Virus record (IMG/VR): IMGVR_UViG_3300043410_000692
Coordinates: 1-51,146 of that record
DNA from: a virus
DNA length: 51,146 bases
Direction: 5' to 3' (one strand)
Part shown: piece after piece, positions 40,269-46,549 of the stretch
Layout of the letters: the number at the start of each line of letters is the position of its first letter
Numbering within the stretch: position 1 is the stretch's first letter
The notes under the pieces: generated by a model
What the model was told of the DNA's origin: nothing
Seen by the model: only the letters and a program-made list of their open reading frames with translations
Database searches by the model: none
Program-made: the position numbers and the translations under genes

Positions 40269-41423
40269 TTAGACCAGTTTTTCCCAGGCGATATACTGGG
40301 CATTTTTTAAGTTTTGTACACGAACAGCTGGGTTTGCTTCAAACATACCATTGCCGTATCGAATGTAAACATCTAAAGTCGCAACTGCTTCAGGTAGAGC
40401 ATCCTTACGTCCAACTAAAACTTTGAATAGTTGACTAGTGCCATCAGGATCACCGTATGTTACATCCTTTACTTCTAAGTCCTCTACTTCATTGAATGAC
40501 GGGACATAGTAAAGAGACTTTGGGGTTGCGTAGAAATACGGCTGGGCGCCGAATTGAAGCATCTTTCTTAGCTTAGTGCTATCCTTAAGAGCGTCACGAA
40601 TTACCTCAACGAACTTAACCGAGATTGTTTGAAACAATGGATCGGAGAAATGACGATATGCACTGAAGTTGGCAACGAACCAGTCACCGAATGGTCGTTG
40701 CCAACCTGTATTCTTTCTCAGACTATTCAAAATTTCAGCCGATGTGCCCTCGAATACATTTTTTCCAACACAACGAAATTTGTTCGTCTTACTGTTATAA
40801 GTGATGCTGTACGCAGGTTCTTTTGGCTCTAGCGGAACGTCGGGCTGTTCCATAGCAATATTCATTACCTCAGTGAAAATCTTACGTTTCATTTCTAAGT
40901 AACCCTCTAGAGTGTACATAGCAAAAACGTCATCACCGTTTTCTGGTTTTAAATTAACAGATGCCGGTGTTAGGTTAGCAAGGGTAATACCGCCAGCTTC
41001 TTTAATACTAACTCCACTCACATCACTACCGACGAATCCAACGTCACTTGGTCCGGTTGAACTTTGATTAGTGCCGCCTGCCCATTCAAATGCTTTAACT
41101 CTACGACTACCTTTAACTAGTTTATCATGCATTGCGTAGCCATAGGTCTCGCCCAAGCCTACCCATTTAGAGAAGATGTCCGCATCATAGTTAGGCGCTA
41201 AGAATTTCTTAATTTCTTCATACACTCGTTCTGGATCATCCAATAACTCGGCCGGTAATGATTTTTCTGGCTGGGCTGGATTGAAGCTATCCGCATCAAC
41301 TCGCATGAAGCCGGCCATTAGACCTACCTCACTATTGTAACGAACACCGTCGCTGGATTTTCTGCCAGTGCCTGCCGCTTTTTTAGGTTTCTCTGCTTCT
41401 GTGATGATATCGTTGATTTTCAT
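40269..41423 (-). CDS. Possible packaged nuclease with capsid-targeting-like N-terminus
   Basis: From the ATG at 41423 the protein has 384 residues. It starts MKINDIITEAEK, resembling T4 internal-protein leaders, with ITE/A fitting the prohead protease site. A segment SDVGFVGSDVSGVSIKEAGG resembles the catalytic D-x(n)-(S/E)xK strand pair of restriction-like PD-(D/E)XK nucleases, but this is a weak pattern. The rest includes KYSITY-like beta segments (YSITYNSKTNKFRCVGK). A late promoter ends 7 bases before the ATG. It follows a DNA methyltransferase gene, so a nuclease-methylase pairing is conceivable but unproven. Confidence 0.65.
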   Translation of the reverse strand: MKINDIITEAEKPKKAAGTGRKSSDGVRYNSEVGLMAGFMRVDADSFNPAQPEKSLPAELLDDPERVYEEIKKFLAPNYDADIFSKWVGLGETYGYAMHDKLVKGSRRVKAFEWAGGTNQSSTGPSDVGFVGSDVSGVSIKEAGGITLANLTPASVNLKPENGDDVFAMYTLEGYLEMKRKIFTEVMNIAMEQPDVPLEPKEPAYSITYNSKTNKFRCVGKNVFEGTSAEILNSLRKNTGWQRPFGDWFVANFSAYRHFSDPLFQTISVKFVEVIRDALKDSTKLRKMLQFGAQPYFYATPKSLYYVPSFNEVEDLEVKDVTYGDPDGTSQLFKVLVGRKDALPEAVATLDVYIRYGNGMFEANPAVRVQNLKNAQYIAWEKLV

Positions 41424-41430
41424 AATAAAG

Positions 41431-41438
41431 TATTTATC
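41431..41438 (-). promoter_or_regulatory. Late promoter GATAAATA
   Basis: GATAAATA on the minus strand, 7 bases before the ATG at 41423. Confidence 0.65.
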
Positions 41439-41445
41439 TGGTTTG

Positions 41446-42378
41446 TTAACATTTCCAGACATAGATTTTATCATGTTTTTTCTTTCCTGTCTTCAAATTT
41501 TCTGTCTTTTGACCCATTTGTTGTTTTAAATCTTCACTCTCGTGACAGGGAGGCAGGCCGTGCGTTAGGGCGTCTTCATACATCTTAGGCGAGATATTGA
41601 ACGCCACGTGGCCGCCTGGCTTGATATTGTCTACACATTTTTGCCACAGGGGGATAAAGAATTCCTTGTAGAAGTGCTGGTCACTTTCCCATGGAGTCAT
41701 GTGTTCGTAGATTTCTAGGTTGATGTATGGCGGAGAGGTCAGTACAAAATCATAGTCGATAGTGGAGAAGTCAACATCTAGACAACTCTGCCAGATCATC
41801 TGCTGAGTAGCACCATCAAAGTCAAATAAACCACCATCGTATTGTGCTAGTCTAGCAGTCATAGCTTCATACGCTGGTATCATTTCGGTGTTAGTGTCTA
41901 TACCGGTGTAGTTGATACCTAACGCCCATGCGCCTAATAATCGGCCTCCCCAGCCAGCAGTTGGGTCTAGTACGCTAGTAGCTTTGTACTTCTTATACAG
42001 GTATTTGGCAGTGGTTGCTTTGAACATAACAACACTGCCCCGGTTGATGCGATAACATTCAAACACATTACCAGCGGCTGTTGCGCCGCCACGATTACGC
42101 TTCTCGGTATCAGCGAATAGTTTCTCTCTCTGTTGGGGGTCGTTCCATGTATCGTAGATGTTCTTACCATCTTGACGACGACACTTCAATAAGTTAGTGA
42201 ACTGATAGTGATACAGGAAAGGGTTGCCAGCAAACGAATTGACGTTAGTATCCGCCTTGAACTTCTTCATGTTGTCCAAGTCTCGGTTGAGAGCCCTATC
42301 ACTGATTAGTTTGTGATTCTCAATGTCAGCGATAGTTACAGACCTCACGTTGAGGTTCACTGCTTTGAGTGGTTTCAT
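41446..42378 (-). CDS. DNA N4-cytosine/N6-adenine methyltransferase
   Basis: From the ATG at 42378 the protein has 310 residues. The SAM-binding motif I is DPTAGWGGRLLGA (from 138) and the catalytic motif IV is TSPPY at 214-218, typical of N4C or N6A amino methyltransferases. GYTGIDTN-like motif II (NYTGIDTNTE) follows motif I. No target-recognition domain is obvious. The longer frame to 42435 overlaps uvsY and is unlikely. It is 1 base after uvsY, so it is expressed with the recombination genes. It could protect phage DNA or adjust its own methylation pattern. Confidence 0.85.
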   Translation of the reverse strand: MKPLKAVNLNVRSVTIADIENHKLISDRALNRDLDNMKKFKADTNVNSFAGNPFLYHYQFTNLLKCRRQDGKNIYDTWNDPQQREKLFADTEKRNRGGATAAGNVFECYRINRGSVVMFKATTAKYLYKKYKATSVLDPTAGWGGRLLGAWALGINYTGIDTNTEMIPAYEAMTARLAQYDGGLFDFDGATQQMIWQSCLDVDFSTIDYDFVLTSPPYINLEIYEHMTPWESDQHFYKEFFIPLWQKCVDNIKPGGHVAFNISPKMYEDALTHGLPPCHESEDLKQQMGQKTENLKTGKKKHDKIYVWKC

Positions 42379-42379
42379 T

Positions 42380-42841
42380 TTAGCTGATTGTGATATCTTC
42401 CATACCCGCTGTGCGTAAGCGAACGATGTGACCAAGTTGCCATTGCTTTGCTTCTAAGCCCTTCATTATGCCTAGATAGCGATTACGTAGTAGTGCTACC
42501 TCGTTCACTAGGGTTTCCATGTCGATAACGTCTTGTTCGCCATCAACGTACTTTTCTGCATCACGTGAAGTTAGGGCACGATTGTAGTTTTCTAAATATT
42601 TTTTAAATGTTTGGCTACGTAATTTACGCAGTTGTGCGTTAAGGTGGCCAAGAATGGCCTCAATCTCTTGTAGTTGATTGAATCTGTGTTCAGTAATGCC
42701 AGGAAGACCTGCCAGATTCTTTTCTACACTACCCTTGATGTTTACTTCATACTTAGCAGAAGTTAGTTCATCGGTGTAGTGTTCGATAAAATCTGGCAGA
42801 TTAGCGAGGTTCTGAGTAACTAGTGTATACCAGTGCGCCAT
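42380..42841 (-). CDS. uvsY: UvsY recombination mediator
   Basis: The 153-residue protein has the helical pattern of UvsY from marine T4-like phages: KNLAGLPGITEHRFNQLQEI, then the mid-protein KYLENYNRALTSRDAEKYVD and the end KGLEAKQWQLGHIVRLR. UvsY loads UvsX recombinase on gp32-covered single-stranded DNA. The gene lies between uvsX (upstream, with one small gene between) and the methyltransferase. Its start adjoins the acidic 92-residue gene. Confidence 0.88.
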   Translation of the reverse strand: MAHWYTLVTQNLANLPDFIEHYTDELTSAKYEVNIKGSVEKNLAGLPGITEHRFNQLQEIEAILGHLNAQLRKLRSQTFKKYLENYNRALTSRDAEKYVDGEQDVIDMETLVNEVALLRNRYLGIMKGLEAKQWQLGHIVRLRTAGMEDITIS

Positions 42842-43120
42842 TTATTCCCATTCGTCGTTATAGTCGTCTTCGTCTTCGTCGTATTCTTCGTACTCTGATT
42901 CTTCGTCCTCTTCATCATCGAAGCCACCCGAGTCGTCAACATATACTTTTAGTGCTGTTGTAACATCATAGTCACCTCTGAAGGCAGATTTGATGTCTGA
43001 TGGCGAGTAATCATTGTCGATAAGAATACCAACTAAGTTTTCAGCGATAGTATCTCTATCGGTAGATAGTATACTATCCTTAGTCATGTGCCAAATCTCA
43101 GCAATAACATCTAATTTCAT
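42842..43120 (-). CDS. Acidic-tailed 92-residue protein between uvsX and uvsY
   Basis: The N-terminal about 65 residues are a folded-looking helical domain (MKLDVIAEIWHMTKDS, DNDYSPSDIKSAFRGD). The last about 25 residues are almost all Asp, Glu and Tyr. Such a tail mimics DNA or binds single-stranded-DNA proteins and recombinases; its place in the recombination operon fits that. I recall similar genes next to uvsX/uvsY in marine T4-like phages. A late promoter (43141-43148) and GAGGAG precede the ATG. Confidence 0.78.
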   Translation of the reverse strand: MKLDVIAEIWHMTKDSILSTDRDTIAENLVGILIDNDYSPSDIKSAFRGDYDVTTALKVYVDDSGGFDDEEDEESEYEEYDEDEDDYNDEWE

Positions 43121-43140
43121 AAAATAAATTCTCCTCGAGC

Positions 43141-43148
43141 TATTTATT
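43141..43148 (-). promoter_or_regulatory. Late promoter AATAAATA before the uvsY unit
   Basis: AATAAATA on the minus strand overlapping the uvsX stop codon, 20 bases before the ATG at 43120. T4 uvsY also has a late promoter. Confidence 0.6.
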
Positions 43149-44226
43149 CTTCAATGTTATCTGCTGATTGTTCGGCGGCTGCTTTCTCAGCGATTGTAGC
43201 AATCTTTTCTTTCTCGTGGAATTCGTCCATGACTAAGTCCATGATGCCGTTCTCGTTCTTGTTCCACTCTTTGCGGAAATACTTGTGAACTTCACCGTTC
43301 AAGTCTGTATAAGAATAGCGATTGCCTTCTTTCTTAATCATTTCACGCTTTTCGATTAGGTCAAAGAAGCCACTATATGGATTCATACCACTCTCGTACG
43401 GGATTTGAATTTGAATATCTTCGAATGGCTTAGCATAACGAGTCTTCATAATTTTACAGCCGGCACGAATACCTAGCACTTCACTAGTCTTGTTGCCGTC
43501 TTCGTCTTCTTTCAACTTCAACTTCTTCATAGCAACCAAGATTGAGCTTGCGTATACGAAGCCGGAGCCGCCGCTGACGATAGGGTCTGGTGAGTATGGG
43601 TCTTGTGAGGCGTAAGAGTGATTAGTAGCAACTAATCCCACATTACAACTGCCAAACATATTCACGCAGTTAGTTACAAGTGCTTTAAGTGCTTTTGGCT
43701 TACGGCCCATGTCGCCCTTGATTTCACCAGCATCAAACTGATTTACTTCTGTTGGTGACATTAACATGCCGAGTGAGTCAACCACGAATAAGACTTTCGG
43801 ACGCTCGTCTTCTGGCATTGCTTTGTAGTCTTTCATAAATGTTGAGATTGTCTTAGCAACATCATCAATCATGGCCATGTTCAACTTGAGCAATTTATCT
43901 TCACTGGTATCTACGCCCAGTGCGTGTAACCATGTTTCATCTAGGGCATTCTCACTGTCGATTAAGACAACATAGATGCCTTGCTGTTGAGCATTGCGAA
44001 CTAAATTGCCGCTACAAATAAACGACTTACCGCTACCGGATTCGCCAGCGAATACCGTTACTTTGCCCAGTGGTACGCCCTTTTTAAAGTCACTACTGAT
44101 TAAGTAGTTGAGTGCGTAGTTACCGGTTGATACCCAATCAGTTGGGTCGTGAAAGCCGATTGACAAGCCTTCAATAGATTTTGTGATATCTTTCCTGAAC
44201 TTGGAAAGGTCGAACGGTTTCGCCAT
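43144..44226 (-). CDS. uvsX: UvsX RecA-like recombinase
   Basis: The 360-residue protein has the RecA core: Walker A GESGSGKS at 61-68, the VVLIDSENAL strand with the catalytic glutamate, Walker B LFVVDSLGML, and the loop region GSGFVYASSILVAMKK. It forms filaments on single-stranded DNA and performs strand exchange, with UvsY and gp32. AAAGGA precedes the ATG. It is 2 bases downstream of the 80-residue gene, indicating co-transcription. Confidence 0.95.
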   Translation of the reverse strand: MAKPFDLSKFRKDITKSIEGLSIGFHDPTDWVSTGNYALNYLISSDFKKGVPLGKVTVFAGESGSGKSFICSGNLVRNAQQQGIYVVLIDSENALDETWLHALGVDTSEDKLLKLNMAMIDDVAKTISTFMKDYKAMPEDERPKVLFVVDSLGMLMSPTEVNQFDAGEIKGDMGRKPKALKALVTNCVNMFGSCNVGLVATNHSYASQDPYSPDPIVSGGSGFVYASSILVAMKKLKLKEDEDGNKTSEVLGIRAGCKIMKTRYAKPFEDIQIQIPYESGMNPYSGFFDLIEKREMIKKEGNRYSYTDLNGEVHKYFRKEWNKNENGIMDLVMDEFHEKEKIATIAEKAAAEQSADNIEE

Positions 44227-44228
44227 GT

Positions 44229-44471
44229 TTATCCTTTAGGTATTGTTAGTAGCTTTGTATTGTACACAGAGAACGCTTCTGTGTCAAGTAAGTTGGGACT
44301 ATTACGAGCCATTTCTTCTAGTTCGTAATCGTTAGGATAGTGTCTCAGTACACCACGGGCACGGTCACGCACGATTGCGGGCACACGCGGAGTTTTACCT
44401 GGATCACATAGTTCCTCTAATAGTTTTTTACCTTGCTTGAGAGCACGGTATCTTTCATCTGGTAGGGTCAT
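44229..44471 (-). CDS. Small 80-residue protein (BPSL0761-like)
   Basis: The product begins MTLPDERYRALKQGKKLLEE and contains VRDRARGVLRHYPNDYEL. This resembles a small family also found in bacterial chromosomes (I remember it as BPSL0761). No function is known to me. AAGGAG precedes the ATG. It lies between the gp32 gene and uvsX; the upstream stem-loop at 44489-44510 may let part of the gp32 transcript through. Confidence 0.8.
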   Translation of the reverse strand: MTLPDERYRALKQGKKLLEELCDPGKTPRVPAIVRDRARGVLRHYPNDYELEEMARNSPNLLDTEAFSVYNTKLLTIPKG

Positions 44472-44488
44472 AGGGTCTCCTTATACAA

Positions 44489-44510
44489 GATAGCGCCCGA
44501 AGGCGCTATC
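44489..44510 (-). terminator. UUCG stem-loop after the gp32 gene
   Basis: On the minus strand GATAGCGCC, loop TTCG, GGCGCTATC. The following bases are TTGTATAAGG, so the T-run is short; this could be an incomplete terminator between gp32 and the uvsX unit. Confidence 0.75.
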
Positions 44511-44525
44511 TGTAGGTACTACTGA

Positions 44526-45545
44526 TTAAGCAGTCTTTTGGCGTGAACGAATCATCGCTAGGATGTCGTTAGCTTTGTCGCTAGATGGTGCGGCCGCTTT
44601 AGTAGGGACCACGATTGATTCAGCCGCTTCTTCGGCATCTGCTTCCCATGGTGCTACTTCTTTTTGTACGGGAGCACTTGAAGCAACTGGGGCTGGAGCT
44701 TGTTGTGGAGCTGGCGCTGATTCAGTTTGTGTTTGGCCGCCTGAACCAGTGTCTAGGCCCCATGGCTTGTAGTAGGCTGCCCATTTGTCAGCGTCATAAG
44801 GACGACCGTCAACCGATGCTTCGAACATTTCGCGGATAATGCGCTGTTCTGCTTCGCTTGGCTTCTTAGGTAGAAACTCTTTCAAGTCAAACAGGCCGTG
44901 TTGTTCAAGTGCGGCTTGTTCGTCGGCACTTAGCGCACTTTCTTTACGAGCCCAGCCTGAAGTTGAATAGTCAGCATAGCCACCCTTTTGTGTCTTTACG
45001 ATTTTGAAGTCAAGGCCACGAAGAGCGTCAGTTGGCAATTCTTCAATCTCTGGGTCCATCAATGATGATTTGATGATTGCGAAGATTTGTGGAGTAATAG
45101 TGAATCGGCGAATTGGATTCTCAGGTGTCTTGTCGTCAGACATTGGGTTTGTCTTTACGAAACCTTGGAACAGGTATGTACGCTTCTTCCAGTACTTGTT
45201 AGCCATTTCTTTCAATGACTCGTCTTTGTACCAGGTGCGAACTTCTGCTAGGATAGGGCAGTTCTCACCCCAGATTTCCATACAAGGAACTTGTACGATA
45301 TATTGCTTTGAGTCAGCACGACCTTTTACACCAGTGAATGGTAGTTTAATCATTGCTTTCTCAACCCAGAAGTATGGGTTAGTAGTATCACCGTCTGGCA
45401 AGAAACGCACGGTAGCGGTATCGCCTTCGTTCATATTCCAGAACGGATAGAGCGCATTGTCACCGGATGACTTCTCTTGGTTGTTTTGTGATTTGTTGTC
45501 TTGTGCCGCGAGACGGGCACGGATGGCTGCGAGTGATGTTGACAT
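44526..45545 (-). CDS. 32: Single-stranded DNA-binding protein (T4 gp32)
   Basis: The 339-residue protein has a helical LAST-like N-terminal region (LAAIRARLAAQDNK), then the OB-fold core with YPFWNMNEGDTATVRFLPDG and PFTGVKGRADSKQYIVQVPC, a remnant of the zinc site (CMEIWGENCP), and GFVKTNPM. The C-terminal about 85 residues are Ala/Pro/Glu-rich and acidic, as expected for protein contacts. It covers single-stranded DNA and organises the replisome and recombination. It has a strong ribosome-binding site and a long leader. Confidence 0.95.
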   Translation of the reverse strand: MSTSLAAIRARLAAQDNKSQNNQEKSSGDNALYPFWNMNEGDTATVRFLPDGDTTNPYFWVEKAMIKLPFTGVKGRADSKQYIVQVPCMEIWGENCPILAEVRTWYKDESLKEMANKYWKKRTYLFQGFVKTNPMSDDKTPENPIRRFTITPQIFAIIKSSLMDPEIEELPTDALRGLDFKIVKTQKGGYADYSTSGWARKESALSADEQAALEQHGLFDLKEFLPKKPSEAEQRIIREMFEASVDGRPYDADKWAAYYKPWGLDTGSGGQTQTESAPAPQQAPAPVASSAPVQKEVAPWEADAEEAAESIVVPTKAAAPSSDKANDILAMIRSRQKTA

Positions 45546-45567
45546 AGATGTTCTCCTTTAAAATAAA

Positions 45568-45631
45568 CGTTGTCAAAAAATAGAGTTATAAACTTAGTAA
45601 TTCAAGTCAGCAAGGTGAGTCACTGACAACG
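45568..45631 (-). promoter_or_regulatory. Inverted repeat in the gp32 leader
   Basis: CGTTGTCA (45568-45575) and TGACAACG (45624-45631) are exact inverted repeats in the leader, just upstream of the AAAGGAG site. T4 gp32 represses its own mRNA by binding a leader structure; this may be a counterpart. The 45546-45781 gap holds no convincing gene. Confidence 0.45.
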
Positions 45632-45643
45632 ACTACAGATACA

Positions 45644-45672
45644 AGTGTAATACATTTGAATCTGAAAGTCAA
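45644..45672 (-). promoter_or_regulatory. Early promoter of the gp32 gene
   Basis: Minus strand TTGACT (45672-45667), 17-base spacer, TACACT (45649-45644). The leader is about 95 bases. Confidence 0.8.
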
Positions 45673-45781
45673 TCAACAATTCATCCATTTCTGTTTGCTT
45701 TGTTGATTACAATGAAGTTCGTTCATTGGTTTATTAGTTATTCTACACGTTTACGCAAAGAATACAACTATTTTGGAGTTA

Positions 45782-46543
45782 TTAGGGGTGGCGCATCCAG
45801 CGCTGGAGTTTTTTTGCCTTGATTGTGGCTCGACGGTCACGTTCTGTAGTGTCATCTATTTCGTGCCGAATGGAAGATGGAGTGCCAGGAATTGGACTGG
45901 TACCAGATTGCGGTTGATCAGTTTCATTTAATTGGAAGCCTAGACGCTCACTTGCTTTGTGCATCAACTCAAATACTTGCATATCACTTAAGGCATCTGG
46001 CATTGCGTCTCGCCATACAGCAAACTTTTCTTTTGCTGATACATCCTGTCGTGCTAAGATTTCTCTCATTGGTGTAGCACGAGGCCCATCTAGATTGGAG
46101 GTTGATGTTTTTGTTTCCTGTCTACTCATTACCTTGACGTTAGGTCCAAATGATGTGTTCCAGTCACCACTCTTAGCGCCCTTTTGTGCTAAGAATTGGA
46201 ATGAGTTCTTTTGGTCTTCGCCAACTACGAATACTAGGTTAGTGAATCCTTGTTCGTGTACGCTCTCTACTACATCGATTGGATTCTTGCCACTATGAAA
46301 TATACTTGCTTGTTTTGGAAACACAGTACGATAGATATCTAATTTTTCTTCTGGTGTTAGTGGGTCATCACTACCCACAGTTTCACTTACAAAAAAATAT
46401 GGTGTTGCGCCGATTCGTTCAGCGTATTCGATAACCGCACTAGCAAGATACATATGACCTTTGTGTCCCATGCCTCTGCCCCAGCCCACTACTGCTGTTT
46501 TGCCCTGCTGTGTAGATTCTCTTAGTATTTCTGAGATTTTCAT
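45782..46543 (-). CDS. HxGH nucleotidyltransferase with capsid-targeting-like N-terminus
   Basis: The 253-residue protein begins MKISEILRES; LRE/S matches the T4 prohead protease consensus at the same position (Glu 9) as in the gene at 41423. The nucleotidyltransferase fold follows: AVVGWGRGMGHKGHMYLA with HxGH (27-30), DPLTPEEKLDIYRTVFP, and RATPMREIL in place of the (S/T)xxxR motif. This is the class of NMN, pantetheine-phosphate and glycerol-phosphate nucleotidyltransferases. The C-terminus is basic (RDRRATIKAKKLQRWMRHP). The late promoter ends 7 bases before the ATG. The substrate is unknown. Confidence 0.8.
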   Translation of the reverse strand: MKISEILRESTQQGKTAVVGWGRGMGHKGHMYLASAVIEYAERIGATPYFFVSETVGSDDPLTPEEKLDIYRTVFPKQASIFHSGKNPIDVVESVHEQGFTNLVFVVGEDQKNSFQFLAQKGAKSGDWNTSFGPNVKVMSRQETKTSTSNLDGPRATPMREILARQDVSAKEKFAVWRDAMPDALSDMQVFELMHKASERLGFQLNETDQPQSGTSPIPGTPSSIRHEIDDTTERDRRATIKAKKLQRWMRHP

Positions 46544-46549
46544 ATTATT

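Noticed and set aside
45546-45781. Short frames of 17-22 codons in the gp32 leader region
   Set aside because: No ribosome-binding site and they overlap the promoter; the region is better explained as promoter and leader.
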